A stretch of 64,000 bases of DNA from Rotaria macrura (Eukaryota; Rotifera; Eurotatoria; Philodinida; Philodinidae), in assembly GCA_900239685.1 (NCBI GenBank), contig OENT01000261.1:12408-76407 (forward strand), in the 5' to 3' direction. The position numbers and the translations under genes are program-made. Under the pieces are notes generated by a model that was given only the letters and a program-made list of their open reading frames with translations, was not told the origin of the DNA and made no database searches. Positions 1-10,944 of this stretch are shown here, piece after piece. Every line of letters begins with the position of its first letter. Positions within the stretch are counted from its first letter, which is position 1.

Positions 1-501
1 TGTAGACATAAACAAGAATTAATCTAACTTGTCGCTCCTACTATCTATTGAGGGTTGTTCTAAGATTGGGTATTCACTCCCGGATCATTTTGATTCATCC
101 TTTGTTGTAAAATACTGATGAATCTCAAAGAGACAATATGTTTTCTTCTCCGCACTCAGACTTACAATATAGTCACGTAGTTTAAGAAAAGTTCGTTGAG
201 AAACGATTACGACTGAAAATGTCTTTCTATACTGAAATGAACAATAAATCAGTATGTAGAAAACTAGAAAGACAAGAAGTGAAGAAAGAAAATTCGACTT
301 CATTTTAAAGTATAATGCAGTTCTAAAACACTACTGTTTTGCTAATTACGTTTTTTTCATATTGTGGAGAATATAACAAAATTAACCTAATTTTTCTTCC
401 ATTTATTATAATAGATCGTATTAAGAAAGTGAAAAATAAAAAAGATTTGATTAATGTGAGAGCTTTGTAATGTATTCGAAAAGGTAAAGACTTCTATTTT
501 T

Positions 502-946
502 GACATTCTTTAAATCTTTTGTTTATGTTGTTTTACAAAGAATTTAGTAATTAATTTAAATTTAAGTTTAAAATTGTGACGCTTCGTATCTCGACGAGAT
601 ACTGCTTTAGAAATAAAATCAAGACAAATATACGTAAGAGCAACAAGCAAAATTTCTTTTTCTTTTCTTTGGTATTAGTCCCACTTTGATAGTGATACGG
701 AGAACAAGACTAATAGTGAAAACTAGATAGGGAATGAATCCTTTTTTCCGTATCACTATCAACGTATGACTAAGACCAAAGAGAAGAAAAAGAAATTTTG
801 CTTGTTGTTCTTATGTATATTTGCCTTGATTTTATTTCTAAAGAAGTATCTCGTCGAGATACGAAGCGTCACAATTTTAAACTTAAATTTAAATTAATTA
901 CTAAATTCATTGTGAAACAACATAAAGAAGAGAATAAAAGAATGTC
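502..946. mobile_element. Foldback element, about 445 bp, long inverted repeats
   Basis: Two arms of about 200 bp (roughly 502-704 and 748-946) are near-perfect reverse complements around a short unpaired centre near 705-747. Both arms carry the block ATCTCGACGAGAT (about 589-601 and about 847-859), and the match runs outward to GACATTC at 502 and its complement ending at 946. There is no open reading frame of note. This is the structure of a non-autonomous foldback/MITE-type DNA transposon. No clear target-site duplication was seen, so the superfamily is not assigned. Confidence 0.75.
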
Positions 947-1142
947 CAACATGTATTTAGCATTCTTATAAAAGCAAAAATATAATTACGTATAGTGTAG
1001 AAATTCCATGAGATGCAATGAACTGGTTCTTACATCCCATGGCATGGGATGGGACCTAAGTCGAAAAATTTCTCCCACAGGAAGAATTTTTCGTCCCACT
1101 CTAAACCATTCGGACAGCTGCTTCCGAACTAAAAAAAGAGCA

Positions 1143-1160
1143 CCAGTGATGCATCACTGG
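1143..1160. repeat. 18-bp perfect palindrome
   Basis: CCAGTGATGCATCACTGG equals its own reverse complement. About 100 bp to the left lie a near-palindrome (CATCCCATGGCATGGGATG, about 1034-1052) and a GAAAAATTT/AAATTTTTC hairpin. Together they look like the remains of a small inverted-repeat element, whose ends could not be set. Confidence 0.5.
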
Positions 1161-4100
1161 GCTAAATAATCAATGAGAATAAAGTCTCAAGGTGTTTTCA
1201 TTCTTAAAGTTAACAATATGGGTGGCACTTTCACTTTTCTTTCGGAAAGGAAAGCTATACGATGAGTTTAGCAATACACTTTAATAGCTTTCATATACAT
1301 AGGATCTCTTTGACATGTGGAGCTTTAACAGACAACTGATCATTTTCTAGGCTACCGTTGATTGCCTCTTATTCTATTCCATTGATCTAAGATGATGATC
1401 TGAAACGAGTTTTGAGATATATAAGGTAAAAATTTGGACCTGTCCTCTCTCACTCACAGACCAACACAGACATTTAAGTTAAATAATTTACTAATAATTA
1501 TCTAATTAGTTAATTAACGTTCAATCACAGACCGTGACCGCCAGATTCCAGAGAACATTACAGAATGTGACAGACGACTTCAAATGATTATCGGAGATCA
1601 TTTTAAACGAAGACCTCATTGAAATGTAGATGTTGCATTGTGTTCTTGAAGTTTCATACTGCTAAGTAAGTAATTATGAAGAAGAATCCTCAGCATACAT
1701 AAAATGCCCTGTTTTTCGAGAATTTGCAGCAACATTTTCACCCTGTTTCAGATTTTAATTCCACAATTATTATGCAAACAGCTTTTTTAGAGACATCTAT
1801 AATTTCTTTGTAGCTTTCAAGCATCTATTTTTAATTCATATTTTGCACGTGCAAGAAGAAAAGATAAATGATCGATATATGGTATAGAAAACCAAAGTAG
1901 ATGATTTTCCAGTCAAGGTTTGATTTCAAATCTTGATTTCTTCTTGATCACATTCTTTTCAAAACATAGAAAAGTGAGCTACTGATGGATATAAATTTGC
2001 GTGGCTTTATTTTGACAGTAGCAAGCGCCCAATAGTTTTACATTTTTGACTTTTCTCAAATCTTATTTCAGAGAAAAGAGTAGATACTTGAAATTGAATT
2101 GCATTTATTGTCCTTTTTAAGACATAATATTACATAGGAAGTTGAGTAACTACAGAAAATAAACAGCTAGCAGCCTATAATTTTTTTCTCTAAGAATTCG
2201 GCACTGTGGAACACTAAGCCATGCCAAAGTCATATATTAAAGAGATTGTCCCAAGTGATTTCTGTTGGGAACTTCAGCTAACAGCTTTCTCCTTCAGGTA
2301 AGTTTAGAAAAATGTCCTGAAAACTTGATTTCCCATTAACTTTGAACTCTATTCTAGAAGATTCATTTATACTTTTGTTTGAGTAATGGATCTCAGACTC
2401 TGTAAGCCCTAAACAATTTAACTTTCTCGCTTTACTCTACTAAGATGTTAACATACGTCTGTTTGCCTTTCATGCTAATTGTCGTAGTGAAATCCGCTTT
2501 TTTATCCAGATACTGAAGATCTAGAAGGAAAATTTATTAAAGCTGGTGATCTTCGGTTCCTCGTGTCCTTCAATATGACAGTTATGACTCGAAAATGGCA
2601 CAACTAGATGAACTCGAGTCGTCAGTCTACATACATGAGGTGTCTGTCTACAATTTGTAAGAAAATTAAAACTGCTTTTTGGCAAAAATTTAATTTTTTC
2701 TATTTATAGGAAACCTATTAATCTTGGTGTGTAACAGTTGGTTCTTCTCTCGTATGTACTATAAGAATGCGCTTTGAATGCGTTCATTAAGAACATGAGC
2801 TTATTCTGCTATGAACTCGATGAGTCACGATTATTACAGTAATAGTCGTACAAAGAATGTTCAATACAGTTTCTTAACTATGAAGGCGATTTTCGGAACA
2901 TTCTAACACAAAATTGTTTAGGGTTACTCATCAAAAGTTTTGAAAGTCGCATAGCTTATCGTCAAGTGGCCACTATCAACTAGCGGAAGCCACAGCTTAT
3001 TGCTGTTTGGATTTCGAAGCTACTCAATTGCTTCCGCAAATTTTATTTTAAAGCGACATTACTAATCTCCACATCTGTCAACGTTCTCTGAGTGTAGAGA
3101 TTTTTCTTGGCAAAGTGAGAAATTGGATAATTAGATTGATTGGATTCTATATGAATCATAAATGAGCATAAAAACTTTTCCAACCCTCAGATAGTTAGTT
3201 GATAAGTTCATAGTTGTATAAGACCCAAGCACAAAAACACTAACGCAACGAGTTTTAGACGCAACAAGTGTAAAAATTAAAAAAATGGGTGTGCACAGTA
3301 ACAATTGTGGTTCCAGATAATTAGCGGAAAAAGTCTGGTTTTTGTTCTTTTGTGAGTTCAATCACATTGTCTCTGCTTGAGGGCTGATTAGTGATAACCT
3401 ACACAGCGAGAAAAGAAATTTCTTCATTCTATTCCATATCTCTTTTACTGACAAAAATCAAAAATATATTTTAGAAACAAGCTGAAAGAATGCTCACTAT
3501 ATTTTTCTTGCTATCAGAAAGAATGAAAAATACTGTCGAGTTAACCATGGTGAACCCAGGATCTTAAGACCAAACAGATTAGTTTAATCTTTAACGAAGC
3601 ACAAATGGAACAACTATCGTAGAAAACTAACTTAACATTTGAGAAAAAGAATGTCTAAAGAAACGAAAACAAAACTCCATCAGTGCTACTGATTTTAGGA
3701 TCATTGCTTTACCACCTTCTTCATCGTTAACACATTATCCTGCAAAACTCTAACAAAATAAACGTTTTCAGCGTTCCTTTCGTTTCTGAATGCAAAAGAA
3801 AAGTGAAAGCGTCACTCGTACTCATCGTTCTCACTATCGAATTCTTTTTCATTATTAAACGTAATACCATCATCACCCATTGATTGTCGGTCGTAATAAA
3901 AATTCTTCGAATTTGAACTTAGTTCTTCAAATATACTTAACTCGCACAGAATAAAAGTTCATCAAGAATAGAACTACAGTTTCTAGGCTATCTGTGTGCG
4001 TATATATAAAGAGAAGACCCCCACTCACCCACACCCTATCCGATAGGATCATATGGGGCATGGTTGCCCTGGGTAGGAAAATAGTAGAATTTTCTCTAGA

Positions 4101-4281
4101 ATTCTGAGTTAGAAGAAATGGATTTAGATTTTCTGGAGCGCGCTTGGATTGTAATGTCACAGTAATAATAGCAAGTTGGAATGTCATTCGTACTTGGCAA
4201 TTCACTAATGCATTAATAATAAACGACCACATTGCATGCCTTATCAAATTTTACTTGACCCCTACTTCAACAGCACGACAA

Positions 4282-4364
4282 AAATCAAGGGGGAAAAGCG
4301 GATCCTAGATCACTGGATCCTGTGGATTCTGATGGAGCCGGGATCCGCTTTTCCTCCTTGATTT
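4282..4364. mobile_element. Mini inverted-repeat element, 83 bp
   Basis: Terminal inverted repeats of about 24 bp (4282-4305 and 4341-4364) differ at one or two positions; each contains AAAAGCGGATCC or its complement. The 35-bp spacer has further GGATCC blocks. It has the shape of a very short MITE. No target duplication was identified. Confidence 0.5.
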
Positions 4365-4545
4365 CTATTCTTGAAAAACTTGTTCTTGATTTAAGTAGCA
4401 GAGATGTATAACTCAAGATATATTTCGAAAAAGAAGCAAGAAACTTTTCAAACCTATTCGATACAACTCCAGTTGATAAGCCCGCAAGATGAGCGCTCTT
4501 CATTAGAAACAATTTTTAAAGTATCCCAGGTCGGACCTACCTCAC

Positions 4546-4722
4546 AGAATCCTATCGGATCCTTAATAATCCGACACTATCCGACCATCGGAATCCAACA
4601 AGATCCGACGGTCGGAAACCGATAATATCCCTTGATTTCCAACTGTTTCCGACCGTCGGGTACCCTGGGATTCCGTTGATCGTATCCGTCGTTATCCGAC
4701 AGTAGGAACTTGTCGGATCCGT
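4546..4722. repeat. TCCGAC/GTCGGA-rich element, copy A
   Basis: GC-richer than its surroundings and built from many short ATCCGAC and GTCGGAT motifs in both orientations. It starts with ATCCTATCGGATCC and ends near TTGTCGGATCC. A second region of the same make-up lies at 5958-6178, so this is probably a dispersed non-autonomous element with an internally repetitive, hairpin-prone body. Confidence 0.5.
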
Positions 4723-5283
4723 CAATAACCGATGATATGAATAGTTTCCTTTTTTTACACTAATTAACATTGAAAATACGATTTCATCTAATTTATGGCA
4801 ACATTAAAACCTTTTTTATTCTAGCGGTCAAAGTTCCCATGAGCTATCGGAAAAGAAAAAAGCATTTTTTGGTGAAACAAGTTGTGTATCTCACTTTGAT
4901 ACGACATCTACTAACGTTGTTTCTTATAGGTGAAGTAGACGAAGAAAAACTGATATCCGGAAAACAAAGTCTTCTCCAACATTTCAGTAGTTTCTCTAAT
5001 GTTTTGAATTTTATAAACTTAATCTCATTCATCATTGTGAAATGTTTCGATTTTTATATTTTCCGCACAAAGTTCATGAGTTGTTTGGGTTTATCATCGG
5101 AGGATCGATTTTTTCTACTGTTACATCTTTAAGCGGCGCTCTATTGTAATCTTTTGATTACGATTTACATATTTTTAGAATTAAATTTCTCTGCCTCTGT
5201 ATATGTTTATGTATATATAATAGATTCATCATATAAGATAAATCTGTATTTTTTATACTATCTTATTATATTTTTCCCCCGCC

Positions 5284-5517
5284 AACTTCTTCGTGCTATT
5301 TTTACTCGTGATGAGCTTGTGTCCTCAATACTATCTCCCGGTGGTACACAATATAATCGAAAACTTTTAGATGCTCAAAAATTTGAAACTTTTCATAGTA
5401 TGTATTTAATTTTTATTTCGATTTTCAATTCATGGAATCTTCCTTATCATTGTGGAACCTATTCGTGCTAAATATAAAATAGCAGATCATCGATATCATG
5501 AATTTATAATAGATTGA
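5284..5517 (+). pseudogene. BEN-domain-like fragment, probably decayed
   Basis: About 40 codons (5284-5403) encode a stretch with the BEN-domain pattern: LLRAIFTRDELVSS, a short loop, then KLLDAQKFETFHS. After this the frame continues to a stop near 5471, but a neighbouring frame (about 5457-5517) continues family-like with IRAKYKIADHRYHEFI before its own stop. No acceptor site precedes the match and no credible upstream exon was found. I read it as a broken remnant of a BEN-domain gene with a frame change, although an undetected intron is possible. The family call rests on a short pattern. Confidence 0.35.
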
Positions 5518-5957
5518 TTCGATCTAAATTGGTCGATTTCTATCAGATGAACTGAAACGAGATCGAAAAAGAAAATCAATAGCTTCATTATTTTCATATT
5601 CTTTTCATAGTCATGATCAACAAAGAACTACGATTACATAGATCTACATGTGCTGCGATTGTCATCTTAATATTTTTCTAAAGATTTTGTGAAACTTTTA
5701 TTTCAAAGTAACTTATTCTTTTTTTTCCTATTATACATGACAGTTTTTCATTATTGTATATAATATGTTTTTTGTTATCGCATCTTATGCATTAGTAAAA
5801 TGAACAGAGGAATACGAATAAAAAGTGATGCAACATGAACCACAAAAAATTAGCTAAAAATTAAATGTTCTCGTAGTTCATACGCAATTGTTGGTAAGAC
5901 CTAGCTGAGGAGTAATGATACACACTGAACACAATACCTAATTTAATTATAAAATAA

Positions 5958-6178
5958 GAGGATCTTATCGGATCCACTGCTTTCCAATATTATCCGATTG
6001 TCGGATCCGACTGTCGAAAACCGGCGGAACCGACACAAATAACTTCCGGTCGGAATCCTTTGCCGAGGATTCCGACAATTTCCTGTACCTTCCGATAAAA
6101 ATCCGACAACTTCCGATAGGAACCTGTCGGAAGTTGTCGGATTGTTCGGGGAATCCTATGGGATCTGACAGGATCCTA
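5958..6178. repeat. TCCGAC/GTCGGA-rich element, copy B
   Basis: Same motif make-up as 4546-4722. The left end (about AGGATCTTATCGGATCC) is an imperfect inverted match of the right end (GGATCTGACAGGATCCTAG), so the region behaves as an inverted-repeat element. It codes for nothing evident. Confidence 0.5.
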
Positions 6179-6591
6179 GTTACGGATTCCTCGTCCTGGA
6201 ATTATAAATAGTTAATAATCAGCTATATGTGTTATACTAATATAGTTTCAATGATCTATAACTTAAAATTGAATCAAACAGATTATATCCAAGACAAACA
6301 AGAATAGTAAAAATTTGAAAGAATGAGAACTGAACAGCACGATCCTAACAGTTCGAGATTGCAATCAAAGTGGATTCATATTCTCATCTGCATTGAATTG
6401 AGTTCAATCATTTACTGTCAATGGAATCTTTTGTAGTGAATCATCAATCATAAAGCATTTGCTAGCAAGTTATAAGTCAATAATCATACTTTTTAAAATA
6501 CATACAATATGGTATTCATTCCATTCAACAATGAAACGATATAAACAGGAAAAAGATCTTTGAAAATGTATCTCAAGTGAAAATTTCAGCA

Positions 6592-6825
6592 GTGTCACAT
6601 ATCCAAGATTTTGGAGAAGTGCTCACTTCTCCAGCGAGCGAAGCGGCATCTACCGTGAGAGAAGTAATACCACACGCGAGGGATGTGCATTTCTAAGAGA
6701 TTATGCATGCTCAACGGCAGCAGATAGCCGCATCTCTCGAGTGTGGGTTTAACGTCTCCCATGAGAGATGCAGCTTCTCACGTGTGAGTACTGAGAACTT
6801 CTCGCGAATCTTGGATATGTGACAC
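6592..6825. mobile_element. Inverted-repeat element, 234 bp
   Basis: Perfect 19-bp terminal inverted repeats, GTGTCACATATCCAAGATT at 6592-6610 and its reverse complement at 6807-6825. The body contains several GAGAGAAG/CTTCTC blocks in both orientations. It is non-coding and MITE-like. A separate palindrome with the same GTGTCAC/GTGACAC core lies 65 bp further on (6891-6911). Confidence 0.65.
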
Positions 6826-6890
6826 GATTGATAGAAACAGGACGGTGTTTGACGTATTGTGGCAAACTGTTTGATCTGGCGTTCGTACAC

Positions 6891-6911
6891 TAGTGTCACC
6901 TAGTGACACTA
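6891..6911. repeat. 21-bp palindrome TAGTGTCAC-CTA-GTGACACTA
   Basis: The two arms TAGTGTCAC and GTGACACTA flank a three-base centre. The core matches the terminal heptamer of the neighbouring 234-bp element, so it could be two fused element ends left behind by excision or by a nested insertion. That is inference. Confidence 0.5.
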
Positions 6912-7140
6912 TGTATATTTTATAATTGTTGGTATTATTCATGAAGAAATTTCAAATTAAAATTTTAAAACATCGAATAGATAACATCATTCTAATTCTT
7001 ATCCCGGTTTTTCCCTAAAATATGATTGGTACAATATATTAACACTCTGACCTGACGTGGTAAGCTGGCATACAATTTTCACCAAGCAAACATATCGTGT
7101 CAAATTTTCAGCCTATTCTATTGAATCATTCGTAGTATCG

Positions 7141-7848
7141 ATGCAAAACGTACTTAGTCTACTCACTGTCTTCATTATTTCTATTGAACAAGCATATTCA
7201 GTTAGTTTTCATCTTCCAATCAATACAAAAAAATGTTTGAAAGAAGAAATTCACAAAGTATTTCATTTTTCCTATTGTAATTTTACAGAATCTCTCATTC
7301 ATAACATCTTCTTTTCTTATTAGAATACGATGGTTACAGGTGATTATGATATATCTGTACGTCCAGGTCTATCTACGCATCTGGTGGTGAAAGATACCAA
7401 AGAACACATACTCTATAATAAAGAAGATGCAACGAAAGGAAAATTTGCATTCACAACCGAAGAATACGATATATTTGACGTATGTTTTGAAACGAAATTA
7501 CTTCACGCCCAACAGCAACATCATTTAGCTGTTCAACATACAACAAAAGAAGTAACGCTTAAATTGAAGCATGGCTTTGAAACGAAAGATTATGATGCTC
7601 TAGCAAAAGCTAATAAACTTAAACCATTAGAAGTTGAATTAAGTCGTTTAGAAGATTTATCAGTTGCAATCGTATCTGACTTTGCTTATATGAAGCAACG
7701 TGAAGAAGAGATGCGCGATACAAATGAGTCAACAAATAACAAAGTTCTTTATTTTTCCATTTTTTCCATGTGTTGTCTTTTGAGTTTAGCCTTATGGCAA
7801 GTACTGTACTTAAAACGTTATTTCAAAGCGAAAAAATTGATTGATTGA
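7141..7848 (+). CDS. TMED10: TMED10-like p24 family cargo receptor (p24-delta)
   Basis: Two exons, 7141-7257 and 7324-7848, joined in phase 0 across a 66-bp GT-AG intron; 213 residues against about 219 in vertebrate TMED10. In order: signal peptide (residues 1 to about 20), a GOLD domain with the two family cysteines (in KKCLKEE and FDVCFE), a coiled-coil segment containing the nearly invariant MRDTNEST block, one transmembrane helix (about 180-202) and a short cytosolic tail with YF and a dilysine motif, ending AKKLID. p24 proteins cycle between ER and Golgi and link cargo, including GPI proteins, to COPI and COPII coats. The ATG at 7141 was chosen because a typical signal peptide follows it; an in-frame ATG at 7057 would place non-signal sequence in front. 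The PDIA4 gene begins 163 bp downstream on the same strand. Confidence 0.95.
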
Positions 7849-7994
7849 ATTTTCTTCTCATGTCAGTATTCAATGGAAATTCCGTTCTGTTTTATGTTGT
7901 TTCTTTATCGTTTCTAGTCTCTCGTTAATTAAAAGCATGATTTCAAAATACACGACTGGAGATTATTTTTATTTATAGAGCTTAATCTCATTTA

Positions 7995-8010
7995 CTTAAC
8001 TTTATTGTAG
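7995..8010 (+). promoter_or_regulatory. 3' splice-site-like sequence just before the PDIA4 start
   Basis: A pyrimidine-rich run ends in TTGTAG one base before the PDIA4 ATG at 8012. With only 163 bp after the TMED10 stop, this could be an acceptor for a spliced leader or for an unseen 5' exon. Spliced-leader trans-splicing is established in bdelloid rotifers; its use here is inference. Confidence 0.35.
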
Positions 8011-8011
8011 A

Positions 8012-10944
8012 ATGCGTTCGCTTTTAATATTAGCATGTACATGCTTATTAGCATATTCTTTTGATGAATTTGTCATGCCGGATAAAGATGATATCGAATT
8101 ATCAGGTCCCAATGTTGTGGTTGATTTAACAAATGATAATTTTACACAATTTATTCAACAACATGCGGTAGTCGTCGCGGAATTCTATGCACCATGGTAA
8201 ATGCGGTTGTTTATTATTCGAACTGAGTTTTGTCTCATTTTTACGATTGTACGACGAGAATTTTCATACGAATGAAGTGCTTTTTAATAGCAGCTATACG
8301 TAACATCCAAATCTAAACGACTGTCAACTATTAGAAATACATTTCGAACACCTTATTTATGTTGACACCTAGTTACTAAAATTTTGAAGATATTACCAGC
8401 TTTTTCATGAGAAACATGACATTTTTATTTCTTATTGAGGCTTAGTACTGAATGAAATAAAATTTGAAGAAAAAACTATCGATACTCTAACAGAATATCA
8501 TGAAATACATGTCTCTATCATGAGCATATGAAATGTGAAAATATTCGAAATCTATTAATAATGCAAAGTTGCTGCATGAAAGTAAGTCTTTCACTAGAGT
8601 GTGAGATCACAAATATAGAGATTTGTGATTTAAAAGTGATTCATCAGTTATAGAACTTTTTTCATCATACCAGAATACTCATATTCATATAATATTTTAT
8701 GACAGTACAGTAGCTGGTCTCTTAATGAAAGATCGATAATTCAAATATTTGACTACATTTGATTTTTATATTAAGGTGTCATCATTGTAAACAATTGGCG
8801 CCACATTATGAAAAGGCTGCTCGTTTAATGAAAGATGCTGAAAATCCTGTAGCATTTGCTAAAATTGATGCTACTGTTGAGCAAACATTATCACAAGAAT
8901 ATTCTATTGAAGGTTATCCAACATTAAAAATCTTTCATGCCAACAGTCCAAAACCTGTTGACTATGATGGTCCTCGTGAACCAGGTTCAGCTATAGCCGA
9001 TTACATGAAAAGCTTTGCCGATCCATCCTGGACACCACCAGCATCAGATGTTGTTATTCTCACGAATGATAATTTTACAGAATTCGTTTCGAATGAAGAA
9101 ATAACACTAGTCGAATTTTATGCTCCATGGTGTGGTCATTGTAAACGTCTTGAGCCAAAGTTTGAGAAAGCTGCTACATTATTAAAAAAAGATACAAGTA
9201 TTCGTTTAGCTAAAGTTGATGCGACAGCTCAATCTGAATTATCTATTAGCCATAACATAACGGGGTAAGATATGGAACACAGTATTTTCTTTTGCCTTTT
9301 ATTGCACCTTTTCTTTTTTTCTAACAGATATCCAACCTTATTTGTTTATCGTAAAGGTGGTAAACGTGCAGTTTATGATGGTGAACAAAGTGAGAATGGT
9401 ATTGTTTCGTCCATGAAAGAATTGTTATCGTTACCAAGTCGTGAATTACGCAATGCTAATGATTACAAAAATTTATTTCGTAAAAATGATCAACCTATTA
9501 TAATAGGTGTATTTCATAATGAGCAAGATCATTTATATCAATTATTTATTGATTATGCATATCAACAACGAAAAATTTTTCAATTTGGACATACATTTGA
9601 GAAATTATCAACGTTAAAAGATGTTCAAGCACCTGCTATTGTACTACAACATCATCCCGATGTTCGATCGAAATATGAGAACGAAAAATTTATTTTTAAT
9701 AAAGTAATGTCAAACGAAAATCTGATGACAACACTATACAGTGCATACAGACTTGTAGAAAAAAAGGCTTTTCAAATCGAATAATTTGTTACGTTCTATT
9801 GTTTATACTATTGGTATATTAAATTTACGGAGTAGAACTTAAGAAGAAAATCTTTCACTCAAACTACACATTGTTTCATACAGCTATCTAACATAGTGAC
9901 AGATATGTTGATTCACTAATGTACATGTTATGTATTGTGTATTTCAGGATGATGCAATCGAACATGATCTAAAAGAATTTATCGATCAACATAAAATACC
10001 ACTAGTCGGCATATTAACACAAGAAAATCAACGAAATATCTATTTATCCCGACGTCCAATATGTATTGTTATGTATGATCTTGATTTTTCATTTGATTAT
10101 CGAGAACGAACACAATATTGGAGAACAAAAATACTTCAAGTTGCTAATAACTATAAAAAAAAATATACATTTGCTATAGCTGATGAAGAGAAAATGTCAT
10201 CATTATTAAAAGAGTTCGGCCTTGAAGAATCAAGTGAAGATGTTAACGTCGGCTGTTTTGATATTAATGGTGTTAAATATCGTATGGAAGATAATGATGA
10301 ATTCACATCTGAATCATTTGAAGAATTTATAATTCAATTAGATAAAGAAAAACTTAAACCTTATATTAAATCTCAACCAATACCAAAACAATCTATTGTT
10401 AATGGAATACATGTGGTTGTTGGAAAAAATTTTGATAGAATTGTTAAGGATACAAAGAAAAATGTTATCGTATTTTTTTATGCACCATGGTAAGGGTTTA
10501 ATTTTATTAAAGATTTGTATGATAAATCTATTCTTCTATGTCTCATTTACTCCAATTGGAATGCGTCAAGTCTATTCTGTAGGAGAATTAGTGTGAATAT
10601 AATTGACAAGTTCCTTTTGTTTTTCATGTCATATTAGTACCTAGTAGAATTCTAAATGATTAGGTCATTTATTGTCTTTACTACTTTTTAGGTGTGGGCA
10701 TTGCAATAATTTCAAACCAATATACATTAAACTTGCTCAACGTTATGCCAGTAAATCAAATGTTGTTTTCACTCAGTTAGATGCTACAGCAAATGATATT
10801 CCAAAAGGTTTCGATGTGACCGGTTTTCCGACGATCTTTATCGTACCAACGAATAATAAGCCGGTGAAATATGAAGGAAATCGAGATATGAATGATCTAG
10901 TGAATTTCATTGATAAAAATATTGCATCAAAAAGTGAACTTTAA
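8012..10944 (+). CDS. PDIA4: PDIA4/ERp72-like protein disulfide isomerase
   Basis: Five exons: 8012-8196, 8776-9264, 9328-9703, 9948-10489, 10692-10944. They join in phase to 614 residues (human ERp72 has 645). A signal peptide is followed by three thioredoxin-type catalytic domains (a0, a, then b-b'-a'). Active sites are CHHC at 63-66, CGHC at 181-184 and CGHC at 532-535. The C-terminus, KSEL, is a variant ER-retrieval signal. The enzyme forms and rearranges disulfides in the ER lumen. The b' region (VDFSFDYR-like segment, ADEE) follows ERp72 closely, which separates it from PDIA3. The first active site departs from the usual CGHC. Introns 1 and 4 split the same Trp codon just before the active site in domains a0 and a'. 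Intron 1 (8197-8775) is long for this window. Confidence 0.94.
8197..8775 (+). other. Intron 1 of PDIA4, 579 bp
   Basis: GT at 8197 and AG at 8775; the frame resumes exactly at the active-site cysteine. No gene or repeat was recognised inside. Confidence 0.8.

Larger units (their letters stand above)
1..7140. other. Gene-poor region upstream of TMED10
   Basis: No convincing intact gene was found on either strand. It holds the foldback element at 502-946, an 18-bp perfect palindrome at 1143-1160 next to hairpin-prone sequence at 1030-1110, a small inverted-repeat element at 4282-4364, two TCCGAC-rich elements (4546-4722 and 5958-6178), a decayed BEN-like fragment near 5.3 kb and a 234-bp inverted-repeat element at 6592-6825. 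The remainder, including 1.2-4.2 kb, shows nothing recognisable. Confidence 0.5.

Noticed and set aside
4770-5132. Plus-strand open frame of 120 codons
   Set aside because: No family pattern, low-complexity hydrophobic wording, and no clear splice link to the BEN-like fragment downstream.
9704-9784. Continuation of PDIA4 exon 3 to the stop at 9784
   Set aside because: The GTAATG donor at 9704 joins in phase to the next exon and gives the expected family sequence; the read-through tail has no match.
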